Source: CAZMXS01 sp964570325
GTDB taxonomy: Bacteria; Verrucomicrobiota; Kiritimatiellia; CAIQIC01; CAZMXS01
Length of the DNA stretch: 64,000 nt
Reading direction: 5' to 3'
Assembly (NCBI GenBank): GCA_964570325.1
Contig: CAZMXS010000011.1
Coordinates: 1-64,000, forward strand
The position numbers and the translations under genes were made by a program. This document shows, piece after piece, positions 42,002-50,678 of this stretch. The notes below the pieces were generated by a model that was not told where the DNA came from, made no database searches, and saw only the letters and a list, made by a program, of their open reading frames with translations. Position 1 is the stretch's first letter, and each line of letters opens with the position of its first letter.

Positions 42002-43233
42002 GGCTGGAGCCTCCGTGTTTTTTCCACTGAAAGCCGGCGCAATTCGGCCTGCGTCATGAACTCCGGTTGCGCGCCGCGGACCACGGCAACGCGGTCGGTG
42101 CAAGAGATGCAGGGGTCAATTGAGGCGACGATGATCGGGACATCCGCCAGTTGCTCGCCCTCGAGCATCGGGATCCACGACATATAATTGCTGTAGGACG
42201 AGGCCTTGACCTTCCAGGCCAGCGGGCTGTCCTGCCCGCCCAGCCGCAGGTAGTGCAGCACCTCGCCGCGCGGCGCCTCGTGGCGCCCGACCGCCTCGCC
42301 GCTGGCCTTCTTGACCTTGGCCATCAGCACGGCGATCTTCGGAATCGCCAGGACGGGGCCTTCGGGCAGCCGTTCCAGGCACTGGCGGATGAGGTCAATG
42401 GACTGCCGGATTTCCAGCAGGCGGACAATGATCCGGTCGTACACATCGCCGCGCACTTCGCCGGTGAGCTGGTCGGGGGTGACCGCGCGCACCTCCAGGT
42501 CGGCGTACGCCGCGTAGGGATGATCCTGCCGGACATCCTTGCGCACGCCCGAAGCGCGCGCGACGGGGCCGACCGGGCAGAGCCGCAAGGCCTCCTCCGG
42601 CGTCAGCACGCCGCAGTCGCGGCAGCGCATCTTGATGATCTGGTCGTCCAGGAAGATGGCGGCCAGCCGGTCGAAGTTATCTTCAAAGTACGCCAGCGAC
42701 TCGCGGATCCGCGGGAACATATCGGGCGTGATGTCACGTCGGACGCCGCCGATTTGGATGATCGCGTAATGGACGCGGTTGCCGGTCAGGTATTCCAGCA
42801 GGTCCATGACGTTCTCGCGGACGGTCCATGCCAGGTAAAAGGCCGAGTCGAATCCCAGTTCGTGAGCGGCGACGCCGGCCCAGAGCAGATGCGAGTGAAT
42901 GCGCTCCAGCTCGCCGACGATCGTGCGCAGGTAGTGGGCGCGCGCCGGCACCTCGATCTGCGCAATCTGCTCCACCGCGCGGCAGAATGACAGCGCATGC
43001 GTAATCCCGCAGATCCCGCAGATGCGCTCCGCGAGGTAGATGATCTGGATGCAATTGCGCCGCAGCCCCATCCATTCGACGCCGCGGTGCGCCTTGCCGG
43101 GCGCGAAGTCGGCCTTGCGCACCTTCTCCCCGTCCAGTTCGAAGGTGAACATCACCGGCTCTTTCAGCGCCGGGTGCGCCGGGCCGATTTGCGCGGTGTA
43201 GGTATATGGCTTATGAGTGTTCTGGCTGGCCAT
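41989..43233 (-). CDS. mbhL: Group 4 [NiFe]-hydrogenase large subunit MbhL
   Basis: The 414-residue catalytic subunit. Both nickel-binding CxxC motifs are intact: AERICGICGITH (C72, C75) and IDPCISCTDR (C375, C378). These four cysteines ligate the NiFe centre, so this is a hydrogenase and not a complex I-type NuoD, which has lost them. The protein reduces protons to H2 with electrons from the small subunit. It carries 36 residues after the second motif, as usual for group 4. Its start is 191 bases downstream of the mbhK stop. Confidence 0.95.
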   Translation of the reverse strand: MASQNTHKPYTYTAQIGPAHPALKEPVMFTFELDGEKVRKADFAPGKAHRGVEWMGLRRNCIQIIYLAERICGICGITHALSFCRAVEQIAQIEVPARAHYLRTIVGELERIHSHLLWAGVAAHELGFDSAFYLAWTVRENVMDLLEYLTGNRVHYAIIQIGGVRRDITPDMFPRIRESLAYFEDNFDRLAAIFLDDQIIKMRCRDCGVLTPEEALRLCPVGPVARASGVRKDVRQDHPYAAYADLEVRAVTPDQLTGEVRGDVYDRIIVRLLEIRQSIDLIRQCLERLPEGPVLAIPKIAVLMAKVKKASGEAVGRHEAPRGEVLHYLRLGGQDSPLAWKVKASSYSNYMSWIPMLEGEQLADVPIIVASIDPCISCTDRVAVVRGAQPEFMTQAELRRLSVEKTRRLQPCTR

Positions 43234-43331
43234 TATGCAACCTGCGATGTAACGGGGTGAATATAGCGGAAGCCACAGCGCCCTGGCTGCATGGCGGATG
43301 TCACGCGCGCCAGCGCTTCAAAGTGGCATTT

Positions 43332-43357
43332 GGGATGACAAAACAGATGGTCATCCC
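43332..43357. repeat. Hairpin in the mbhK-mbhL gap
   Basis: Perfect 8-bp inverted repeat GGGATGAC (43332-43339) and GTCATCCC (43350-43357) around a 10-base loop. A second small palindrome (TCTCCC/GGGAGA) lies at about 43366-43378. The gap (43234-43424) is the only long one inside the operon. No run of T follows, so it is not a plain terminator. Confidence 0.6.
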
Positions 43358-43424
43358 GAGGATGTTCTCCCGGGGAGAGCCGACGAGAAAGTGTGTCTAT
43401 GTAGTTTGCGGTTATCACGGATAC

Positions 43425-44012
43425 CTAGGTTGGGTCTGGGGTGGCTGCAGGCGCCACGGCCGCACCGGTCTCTTGCCTGCCCGTGCGCCACAATTCCTTT
43501 ACCATCTCCGCCGGCACACCCTTCTCATCTTTTCGCCATGGGAAAACACCGCCCGGGAAATCCTCCGGGAGGAACATCCGGCGATTGTCGGGGATGCCGG
43601 TGACCTGGACGCCGATCATTTCCTGTTTTTCCCGTTCGCTGGTGAGCGCCCCGGGAATGATGTCCGTGATCGTCGGGACCGTCGGATCGGTCTTCGGCAC
43701 GGGGACGGTGAACGTCACCATGATCTCGCGGTGCGGCCGGCTGTGATAGATGAACAGGTGGTAGAGCAGCTCGATCTCCTGGCCCGTGTCGCAGCATGAA
43801 ATGACGCCCAGATGCGGGTAGTCAATCCGGACCAGCCACTCCAGCGCCGGCCGCAGCGCCTCGCGGTCCAGCCGGATCCAGACCTGCCGGCTGACCTTGC
43901 GGGAGGCGCCCTCGGCCCACTCGCTCGCGCGCGTGTAGCGCACGGCGCTGCCGCAGGCGCCCTTGATGCCGTCAATGATTGCCTGGGGCTCCAGATACAG
44001 GGGTTCGCTCAT
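43425..44012 (-). CDS. mbhK: Mbh hydrogenase subunit MbhK (NuoC/HycE-N-like)
   Basis: A 195-residue subunit like the 30-kDa NuoC protein. The alpha/beta core shows IDYPHLGVISCCDTG and IELLYHLFIYHS, followed by the family signature with TSEREKQEMIGVQVTGIPDN and the FLPEDFPGGVFPWRKD tail. It overlaps mbhJ by ATGA. Confidence 0.92.
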   Translation of the reverse strand: MSEPLYLEPQAIIDGIKGACGSAVRYTRASEWAEGASRKVSRQVWIRLDREALRPALEWLVRIDYPHLGVISCCDTGQEIELLYHLFIYHSRPHREIMVTFTVPVPKTDPTVPTITDIIPGALTSEREKQEMIGVQVTGIPDNRRMFLPEDFPGGVFPWRKDEKGVPAEMVKELWRTGRQETGAAVAPAATPDPT

Positions 44013-44440
44013 GACACCGCCTCTGCCTGTTCCAGCTTGAGCAGCGCCTTGACGACGCCGTCAATGATCGCCTCCGGCCGCGGCGGGCAGCCTGGCACAT
44101 GGACGTCCACGGGGATGATCTGGTCCACCGGCCCGACAAGGTTGTAGGAGTCGTAGAAGGTGCCCCCGGAGATGCCGCAGACACCGACACAGACGACCAG
44201 CTTGGGATCGGGCATCTGCTCGTAGACACGGCGCAGGCGCGGCTCCATTTTCCGCGTCACCGGCCCGGTTACCAGCAGCAGATCGGCGTGGCGGGGGGAG
44301 CCGACGAGCTTGATGCCGAACCGTTCGAGGTCATAGCGCGGCGTGACCGACGCGACCAGCTCGATTTCACAGCCGTTGCACGAGCCGGCATTGAACAAAA
44401 ACGCCCACAGCGAACGGCCCAATGTCTGCGCGATCTTCAT
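44009..44440 (-). CDS. mbhJ: Mbh hydrogenase small subunit MbhJ (NuoB-like)
   Basis: A 143-residue small subunit with the proximal [4Fe-4S] ligands C21, C24 (NAGSCNGCEIELVAS), C88 (GVCGISGG) and C118 (VPGCPPRPEAI). It passes electrons from MbhN to the NiFe site. The ATG at 44440 overlaps mbhI by ATGA. Confidence 0.94.
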   Translation of the reverse strand: MKIAQTLGRSLWAFLFNAGSCNGCEIELVASVTPRYDLERFGIKLVGSPRHADLLLVTGPVTRKMEPRLRRVYEQMPDPKLVVCVGVCGISGGTFYDSYNLVGPVDQIIPVDVHVPGCPPRPEAIIDGVVKALLKLEQAEAVS

Positions 44441-44787
44441 GCCAGCCACCCCACGATGAACATCAGCGCCGCCACGCCGACAAACCACAGCACATAATCC
44501 ACCGGCTCGCCGGAATGCAGCGGCGCCAACCGCCGGTAATAGCCGCGCAGCGACTCCAAGAAGCCCCAGTACATGTTGGAGGCGGGGATATGCCCGCGCC
44601 CGGCCGGCGGTTCGTCGTTGCCGGAAATGAACGGTTTGGCCTGGCCCGTGCCCGGCCGGTAATCCGCGCGCCCGCGGCGGCGGAACCAGACCGCCAACAG
44701 CGCGGCTACGAGAAACGCGATCAGCCAGGCCGGCGCGTTCCAGGCGCCCGCGCCGGTTTCCAAGGTCCAGGCCAGCGGCAGCGGCAT
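44437..44787 (-). CDS. mbhI: Mbh hydrogenase membrane subunit MbhI
   Basis: A 116-residue protein with two helices (WLIAFLVAALLAVWF and DYVLWFVGVAALMFIVGWL) and a central loop. It lies in the position of MbhI in the Pyrococcus operon, where this protein bridges the antiporter and hydrogenase modules. The call depends mainly on gene order. Confidence 0.75.
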   Translation of the reverse strand: MPLPLAWTLETGAGAWNAPAWLIAFLVAALLAVWFRRRGRADYRPGTGQAKPFISGNDEPPAGRGHIPASNMYWGFLESLRGYYRRLAPLHSGEPVDYVLWFVGVAALMFIVGWLA

Positions 44788-44788
44788 G

Positions 44789-46360
44789 TCACAGCCCTCC
44801 CACGATGGCGGCCATATAGCGCGCCTGCCCGAGCAGCGCGTCCACCGCCGGCAGGATCAGCCGCTCGACCGCCGCCTGCGGAAAGAGACCAAACAGAATG
44901 ACGACGCCCGCCAGCACACCCATGCCCAGCAGCATCGGCCGGGGCGCCTCGCCGGCAGTGGCGAACGCGGGTTGGGGCGGGCCCATGAAGACGGAATGGA
45001 ATACCTTGACGAATGAGGCCAGCGTCAGGATGCTGACGACCATGGCGATCACCGCCAGGAAGGGGTTGAACCGGAAGACCGACTCGTAGAGCATCAACTT
45101 CGAGGCGAACCCGTTGAACGGCGGGATGCCGGCGATGGCCAGCGCGCCAATGATGAAGAAGATCATCGTCCACGTCATTTTGTGGCCCAGTCCGCCGAGC
45201 CGGTTCAAGTTGCGCGTGCCGCACCGGTAGAAGATCACGCCGGCCGTCAGGAACAGCAAGCCCTTGTACATCGCGTGGTTGATGATGTGGAAAATGCCGC
45301 CGGCCATGGCCATCCGGCCGAACGCCTCCAGCCGCGCAGCGTCGCCCAACACCGCGAGGCCGACCCCCACGCCCAGCAGCATGTAGCCGGTCTGAGACAC
45401 GGCGTGGTAGGCCATCAGGCGTTTGATGTCTTTTTGCGGAATGGCCATCGTGACACCGATGAACATCGAGAGCACGCCGAGGATAATCACGAACCAGCCG
45501 ACGGAGACCGCATTGAGCGCGTGGCCGTAGAGCGAGAACAACACCCGGAAAAGGCCGTAAAGGCTGGCCTGGCTGGACACGACCAGCAGTGCCGTCACCG
45601 ATGAGGGCGCGGTGGTGTACGCATCCGGCGTCCAGAAGTGCATCGGCACCGCGCCGCATTTCATCGCTAAAGGCACGATCAGCAGGACCAGCGCGATCTT
45701 GTCAAGATTGGTGGATTGGATCCGGCGCGCGAGTTCCGCGAGATTCAAGGCATTGTACTGCCCGTACAGGATGCCGACGGCCAGCAGCACAAACAATCCC
45801 GCCAGGGTGCTCAGCAGCGCATACTTGAAGCCGGCCTCGACGGCCACGCCTTTGTCCACGCGGTACGCCACCAACGCCGAACCGGCCAGCGAGGTGATCT
45901 CAAAGAAAACAAAGAAGTTAAACAGGTCGCCGGTGCAGACGAGCCCGTAAATGCCGGCAACCAGCAGGAACAACAACGCGTAAAAGCCTTCCAGCCCCGA
46001 TTGCCGCGATTCGGCTGCCAGCGAGTAGATCGTGATCGCCCACGAAACGAGCGCGACAATGGTCGCCATCAGCGCGCCCAGCGCGTCCACCTCGAACAAA
46101 ATCCGGACGGGGATGCCGCCGGCATCCGCGGGCAAAGCCAGCCGCGGCGCGGCGGCCCCGAAAACGTAGACGGCCGGTCCGCTGTGGAACACCCGCCACG
46201 CCAGGACCAGCGCGGTCAGCGAGGTCAGGGTCATGAACAGGCCGACCCAGAACGCGCGCAGCCGCGGGTTTCGGGCGGCGAGCAGCGGCGTCGCGAATGC
46301 CGCGAACAACGGCAGCGCAACTACCAGGGCCGGGGTGTGGGTTATGAAAAATCCGCTCAT
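44789..46360 (-). CDS. mbhH: Mbh ion-pump subunit MbhH (MrpD/NuoN-like)
   Basis: A 523-residue proton/sodium antiporter-like subunit with about 14 helices. The signature region has the helix-5 Glu (FEITSLAGSALVAYRVDKG), GFKYALLSTLAG, and MKCGAVPMHFWTPDAY with the channel Lys and His. It is the main ion-translocating subunit. Confidence 0.93.
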   Translation of the reverse strand: MSGFFITHTPALVVALPLFAAFATPLLAARNPRLRAFWVGLFMTLTSLTALVLAWRVFHSGPAVYVFGAAAPRLALPADAGGIPVRILFEVDALGALMATIVALVSWAITIYSLAAESRQSGLEGFYALLFLLVAGIYGLVCTGDLFNFFVFFEITSLAGSALVAYRVDKGVAVEAGFKYALLSTLAGLFVLLAVGILYGQYNALNLAELARRIQSTNLDKIALVLLIVPLAMKCGAVPMHFWTPDAYTTAPSSVTALLVVSSQASLYGLFRVLFSLYGHALNAVSVGWFVIILGVLSMFIGVTMAIPQKDIKRLMAYHAVSQTGYMLLGVGVGLAVLGDAARLEAFGRMAMAGGIFHIINHAMYKGLLFLTAGVIFYRCGTRNLNRLGGLGHKMTWTMIFFIIGALAIAGIPPFNGFASKLMLYESVFRFNPFLAVIAMVVSILTLASFVKVFHSVFMGPPQPAFATAGEAPRPMLLGMGVLAGVVILFGLFPQAAVERLILPAVDALLGQARYMAAIVGGL

Positions 46361-46361
46361 C

Positions 46362-46718
46362 CTAACCTTTCAATCGCGTCATCTTCCGCACGTTGGTCGT
46401 TCCGTAGCAGCGGTAGATGACCATCACAAAAGAGAGCATCATTGCGCTGGTTGCGACGCCGATGACAATCGAGGTCAGCGTCAGCGCCTGCACCGTCGGC
46501 AGCACCATCGGGGCCCCCGGCGCGTTGGTGAAAATCGGCGCCTCGCCGCCGGCGCGATAGCCGAGCGTGACCAGGAACAGGTTGACGGCCGACTCGACCA
46601 GGCTCAATCCCATCAGCACCTTGACAGCATTGCGTTTCAACAGCATGACCGCCACGCCGGCCAGGGCGATGAGCACGACGGCCAGCAGCGGCAGGTTGAT
46701 GGTCAGATGGGTCAGCAT
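46362..46718 (-). CDS. mbhG: Mbh subunit MbhG (MrpC/NuoK-like)
   Basis: A 118-residue NuoK/MrpC protein with three helices (LLAVVLIALAGVAVMLL; VKVLMGLSLVESAVNLFLVT; LTLTSIVIGVATSAMMLSF). The Glu in LVESAVNLF is the conserved ion-pathway residue. It lies one base upstream of mbhH. Confidence 0.9.
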   Translation of the reverse strand: MLTHLTINLPLLAVVLIALAGVAVMLLKRNAVKVLMGLSLVESAVNLFLVTLGYRAGGEAPIFTNAPGAPMVLPTVQALTLTSIVIGVATSAMMLSFVMVIYRCYGTTNVRKMTRLKG

Positions 46719-46787
46719 GGGGTGTTCAAATTACAATTATCAAATGGCGATCGGTCCGTCCGCGCCGTTGGAATGGTGGCGTTCACC

Positions 46788-47255
46788 TTACCGGTCGGAC
46801 TCCTTGATTCCGGACAGCATATATAAAAGAATTACGGACAACCCGCCCAGCACCTCGACCCCAACGGCCAGATTCATGACCGGCAGGATGCCGGCGGTCC
46901 AGAGGTCGCCCGGGTTCGGCCCGTAAGCGACCGGGCGCCCAAAAAGCCCGCCGGTGCCGGCCAGCCAGTTCCGGAAGAAGGTGGCGCCCTTGAGCAGCCC
47001 GCCCGCGCCTGCGCCAATGAACAGCAGCAAGCCCAACGACTCGCACAGCTTCAGGATATCCTTCTTCAGCCGGGTGGTGATGTCGTCATAACGCCGCGCG
47101 GCAATCAGCAGCGCCGCGCCGGTGGCCATCACCGCGCCGCCCTGAAACCCGCCACCGGGTGTCAGATGGCCGTGGGCCACCACGTAGAAGCCGAAGGCCA
47201 GACAGAACGGATAAAAAATGTCGGCCGTCGTGCCGACGATCTTAGTCATTTTCAT
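46788..47255 (-). CDS. mbhF: Mbh subunit MbhF (MrpB-like)
   Basis: A 155-residue MrpB/MnhB-like membrane protein with TPGGGFQGGAVMATGAALL, the family signature, in the second helix region and four helices in all. Overlaps mbhE by 14 bases; ATG at 47255 or 47249. Confidence 0.9.
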   Translation of the reverse strand: MKMTKIVGTTADIFYPFCLAFGFYVVAHGHLTPGGGFQGGAVMATGAALLIAARRYDDITTRLKKDILKLCESLGLLLFIGAGAGGLLKGATFFRNWLAGTGGLFGRPVAYGPNPGDLWTAGILPVMNLAVGVEVLGGLSVILLYMLSGIKESDR

Positions 47256-47526
47256 AGTCTTCGCCCGCGAACCGCTTGCGGAACATCACGCCGACCCCGA
47301 GCACGGCGGTGAACAACACCGTCGCCTCGCCGAGCGTGTCGAACCCGCGGTAGTCAAACACCACCGCCGTCACGATATTATTGGCCCCGCATTGCTCCTG
47401 GCCGTGCCGGATGAAGTAATCGTCCATGTCGGCGGTCCGCGGCTGCCCGTAGGGGAAGCCGGTCGCCAGATAAAGCAGGGCGCCGGCCAGAACTGCAAGC
47501 ATGGTCAGGGTGAGCGCGGTTTTCAT
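47242..47526 (-). CDS. mbhE: Mbh subunit MbhE (MrpB N-terminal type)
   Basis: A 94-residue membrane protein; ANNIVTAVVFDYRGFDTLGE is the MnhB/MbhE signature. One helix at the N-terminus (LTMLAVLAGALLYLATG) and one at the C-terminus. ATG at 47526 overlaps mbhD by ATGA. Confidence 0.88.
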   Translation of the reverse strand: MKTALTLTMLAVLAGALLYLATGFPYGQPRTADMDDYFIRHGQEQCGANNIVTAVVFDYRGFDTLGEATVLFTAVLGVGVMFRKRFAGEDYEND

Positions 47527-47777
47527 TCGTCCGCCTCCTCGCGGCGGCGCGTGCCGCGGATCGCAATGATAAAGATCGCTGTTGTCAGGCCGGCGCCGAT
47601 GCCCGCCTCGGCGATCGCCACGTCCGGCGCCTGCAGGATATAGAATTCCAGCGAAAGCAACAGGCTGAACGCCGCCAGGGCGACCGCCGCTCCGAGCAGA
47701 TCCTTGAAGAAGAATACCGAGCCGGCGCTGGCCACCAGCCCGACCAGGACCAGGATATGCATCAGATCGGCCATCAC
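47523..47777 (-). CDS. mbhD: Mbh subunit MbhD (DUF4040-type)
   Basis: An 84-residue, three-helix protein (ILVLVGLVASAGSVFFF; LLGAAVALAAFSLLLSLEFY; IAEAGIGAGLTTAIFIIAI). APDVAIAEAGIGAG matches the MrpA C-terminal DUF4040 signature. ATGA overlap with mbhC. Confidence 0.88.
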   Translation of the reverse strand: MMADLMHILVLVGLVASAGSVFFFKDLLGAAVALAAFSLLLSLEFYILQAPDVAIAEAGIGAGLTTAIFIIAIRGTRRREEADE

Positions 47778-48133
47778 TTGCCCTCCGTCTCCGCCCGCCG
47801 GTCCACAACGGCCGGGCTTGGCCGCGCGCCGCTGCGGTGCGCGGCGCGCGCGATCGCGTGGGCGCCGGTTGCGTTCGTGATCGCCAGCACGATTACGGCG
47901 ATTACGGTGTGGATTGCCAGCGCCAGGTACTGGCCATCGCCGGACTGGACGAAGCGATAAACTCCGAAAATGATGACGGAGAGCGAGGTGAAGATTGAGC
48001 CGAATGTCGTCGCCTTGGTGTCCGCGTGCAGGCGCGTATAGACATCCGGGAACCGCAGGATGCCGATGACGCCGAGCGTGTTGAAGGCGATGCCGATCAG
48101 CAGGCAGACGGCGATGACCAGGGTCAGCAGCAT
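47774..48133 (-). CDS. mbhC: Mbh subunit MbhC (MrpG-like)
   Basis: A 119-residue MrpG/MnhG protein with three helices and the signature GILRFPDVYTRLHADTKATT. A charged C-terminal tail follows. ATG at 48133 is one base after the mbhB stop. Confidence 0.91.
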   Translation of the reverse strand: MLLTLVIAVCLLIGIAFNTLGVIGILRFPDVYTRLHADTKATTFGSIFTSLSVIIFGVYRFVQSGDGQYLALAIHTVIAVIVLAITNATGAHAIARAAHRSGARPSPAVVDRRAETEGK

Positions 48134-48134
48134 G

Positions 48135-48392
48135 TCACATCTCCCCTCCGAGGTACTTGGCGATGTACAGCGTGCCGACGAACGAGAGCAGGGCGTAGAC
48201 GATGGCCACGTCAATGAAGATGATCTGCCGGAACACCACGCCCAGTACGATCATCGCGGCGACGATCAACGTGTTGATGGCATCGAGCGCGACGACGCGA
48301 TCAGCCGGCGTCGGCCCCTTGAACAGCCGGACCAGCGCCAGCAACATCAGCGCGGCGAGCATGCAGACCGTGATGATCCAGAGGGTTGTCAC
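48135..48392 (-). CDS. mbhB: Mbh subunit MbhB (MrpF-like)
   Basis: An 85-residue MrpF/MnhF protein with three helices and GPTPADRVVALDAINTL, the family signature with a membrane-buried Asp. ATGA overlap with mbhA. Confidence 0.92.
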   Translation of the reverse strand: MTTLWIITVCMLAALMLLALVRLFKGPTPADRVVALDAINTLIVAAMIVLGVVFRQIIFIDVAIVYALLSFVGTLYIAKYLGGEM

Positions 48393-48919
48393 TCCGCGAT
48401 CCTCCGGATCGTCGCCGGGCAGTTATGGAAACTGAACAGCGACTCGGCCGTGACGGCCGGCGCCTGTTCCACGCCGGGCGGAACATTGATCATGTGGACA
48501 AACAGGTCATTGGTGGATTCGTCAATGTCCACGGTCAGCGTGCCGGGCGTCAGGGTGATCGAGTTGGCCAGCATCAGCGTGCCCAGATCGGTGGTCATGC
48601 CGGACTTCACGCGGACGATGCCGGGCCGGATCTTCAGCGTGATCACCCGGAAGGCGACGTCCAGGTTGGCCTTGGCCATCTCGACAAAAAACGGACCGAG
48701 CGCATAACCGATTCCCAGGAGCAGGCGGAGTGGGTTGAAGATCCGTCCGGCGGGGCGGGCGCAGAAATAGCGGCGAGCGATCAACGCGGTGACGGCGCCG
48801 AAAAACAGGCCGGCGACAAGTTCCTCGCGCGACCACAGGCGCAGCACCGCGCCCGAACCGGCGGTCAGCAGCCAGTAGACAGCCGTCGAGAAAACAAATG
48901 TGACAACAAACGAAATCAT
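48389..48919 (-). CDS. mbhA: Mbh subunit MbhA (MrpE-like)
   Basis: A 176-residue MrpE/MnhE protein: two N-terminal helices (FVFSTAVYWLLTAGSGAVL; ELVAGLFFGAVTALIA), the LANSITLTPGTLTVDID signature, and a soluble C-terminal part. It is the first gene of the 14-gene operon. No convincing promoter could be found in the 249 bases to the chitinase remnant. Confidence 0.92.
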   Translation of the reverse strand: MISFVVTFVFSTAVYWLLTAGSGAVLRLWSREELVAGLFFGAVTALIARRYFCARPAGRIFNPLRLLLGIGYALGPFFVEMAKANLDVAFRVITLKIRPGIVRVKSGMTTDLGTLMLANSITLTPGTLTVDIDESTNDLFVHMINVPPGVEQAPAVTAESLFSFHNCPATIRRIAE

Positions 48920-49168
48920 GAAACCCGCTGAACTATCGTTGCACGGCTAATCGTTCGCCGCCTATACGGCAAAACCGAACGGCAAGATTACGGATGGGGG
49001 CCGGAGAATCAAGGACGAATTGCCGGTGGCGCAAAAAAAAGCGGAACGGATTGTGGCGGGAGCGGGCCGGGTGGTCGAAGCGCGTCGGGGCGCGCGGCCG
49101 TCCTTTACTTTGGGAGTGGCCACGGGGTAGAAGTGGAAATGAGCAGGATGTCCGGCGGGAGCGTACGT

Positions 49169-49486
49169 ATGCACGGGCGCATAATCCGTCGTTGGGGAGT
49201 TTTTTGCCTTGCCCTGTTTATCCCAGCCGGCGCGACCGCGGCCAATATGCCGGTAATCGGCGCGTATTTTCTTGAGTGGGGCGTCTACGACCGCAATTAC
49301 CATGTCACCAATCTGCCGGCCGCCCGGCTCACCCGCATTTTTTACGCCTTTGCCCGGCCGGGTTATCATGCCTCGGAAAACCGCGGCGCGCTCGAACTGA
49401 TGGATGCCTTTGCGGACATCGAAAAATGGCATTTCACGAATCTGCCCGGTTCCTGTGTGATTCACGGCTTGCGGATGATGCGGTGA
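49169..49486 (+). pseudogene. Truncated GH18 chitinase N-terminus
   Basis: A 105-residue frame beginning with a signal peptide (IIRRWGVFCLALFIPAGATA; GCGGGAG about 7 bases before the ATG at 49169). The mature part has the chitinase opening MPVIGAYFLEWGVYDRNYHV, then NLPAARLTRIFYAFA and DAFADIEKWHF, equivalent to the first beta-strands of the GH18 barrel. The rest, including the DxxDxDxE catalytic strand, is missing; the frame ends at 49486, directly against the convergent barrel gene at 49487. An intact GH18 domain is over 300 residues, so this looks like a deletion relic. Confidence 0.7.
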
Positions 49487-50473
49487 TCAAAACCGGATCG
49501 TCACGCTGGCGCCGGCGAGTGGGGTGGGGTCGGTCTTGGTCACTGAAATGTCGTTGCCGTCCGGGTCCATGACCTTGTATTCCTGCCAGGCAACGACGCC
49601 GGCGAAGACGCGCGCGTTGAAAGCGGGATGCGGCACATAGGCGCAACCGAACAGCAACGGCAACCGGCGGTCGGCGACCACCCCCGCGTTGATCGGCCCG
49701 GCGTCGTTCAGCCGGAATTCACGCCCCTCATAGCGGGCGGTGAAATCAAGGATCCATTGCTTGCGCGACCCCAGCTTGTAATCCGTGGTCATACCCTGCG
49801 CTGTGCGCAGGCCCCAGCGGTCGGTGATCTGCCACTCGATCCCAGGGATGGGGAACACGAGGGGGTTTTCTTCCAGGCGCTGGCGCGCGAAAAAGCCGAT
49901 GTTCCAGGCAAAATTGGTGGTCAGTTGATTGCGCGCGCTGATAATGGCGCCGCAGGTGCGCGCATCGCCTTCATTGGCGCCCTGCTCGGCGGACCAAGTC
50001 AGGTCGGCGGCGAGCAGGGCCGACCAGGCCGGGCCGAGTGGGCGGCGGTAGTTGGCGGAGACACGCGACACGATCACGCGATCGAAGAGCTCCCGCAGTT
50101 CGCTGGCGGCCGGAATATCCTTGAAGTCGTAGCGGCTGAACTCCTGGTCCCAGGCGGCCGCGATGCTGTTGCTGCCGGGGAACATGATCATCGAACCGGC
50201 GGAATAGCCGAAGCGCTCCGCGCCGGCCGCGCCGCCGCCGTTGACATGCGCGCGGTCCGATTGCTGGTAGGTGGCGGAGAGCGAAAAATACGGCCGGTAA
50301 TTCTTCAGCTTGTAGGTAGCTGTCGGCGGCCGGCGGCTGGCGCTTTCGATCTCGCGCGCGGCGCCAAGGTCCACGTCGGACGCCGCCGGTCGGGGTTGGG
50401 CGTGGCCGAGAACCCCGCTCCAGAGGGCCGTCAGCAGCCCGACCGCAATGGCGGCTTTGGGAAAGAAGCGCAT
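49487..50473 (-). CDS. Outer-membrane beta-barrel protein (DUF6268-like)
   Basis: A 328-residue exported protein: signal peptide (AIAVGLLTALWSGVLGHA), then about twelve amphipathic strands ending in SVTIRF with a terminal aromatic residue, the usual BAM signal. Repeated motifs (SLSATYQQSD, WQITDRWGLRTAQG) match DUF6268-type barrels. Role unknown, possibly porin-like. ATG at 50473. Confidence 0.65.
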   Translation of the reverse strand: MRFFPKAAIAVGLLTALWSGVLGHAQPRPAASDVDLGAAREIESASRRPPTATYKLKNYRPYFSLSATYQQSDRAHVNGGGAAGAERFGYSAGSMIMFPGSNSIAAAWDQEFSRYDFKDIPAASELRELFDRVIVSRVSANYRRPLGPAWSALLAADLTWSAEQGANEGDARTCGAIISARNQLTTNFAWNIGFFARQRLEENPLVFPIPGIEWQITDRWGLRTAQGMTTDYKLGSRKQWILDFTARYEGREFRLNDAGPINAGVVADRRLPLLFGCAYVPHPAFNARVFAGVVAWQEYKVMDPDGNDISVTKTDPTPLAGASVTIRF

Positions 50474-50678
50474 AAAAGCCGCATTTGTAGCGGGTCGGAC
50501 CCGGCAAGGGAAGTTTATCTTTTTTCCGTGGAGTGCTTCGGGTGGCAGCAAGGGTGTCCCATCCCGGTGGAGTAAGGACGAGGTTGCGGTTGTGGAACTC
50601 GGGTCGGATGCCTGCGCTGGTGGGACGCGGGAATGCCCGCATGGCTTTCGTTCATTCGCGGGGGGAGCGGGTGGGCGT

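Noticed and set aside
41989..46718. Respiratory complex I
   Set aside because: NiFe-ligating cysteines are present in the large subunit and Mrp genes flank the set; no NuoEFG or NuoA-like gene occurs.
48962..49465. Minus-strand frame over the chitinase remnant
   Set aside because: The plus strand encodes the recognisable GH18 opening with a signal peptide; the minus product has no motif.
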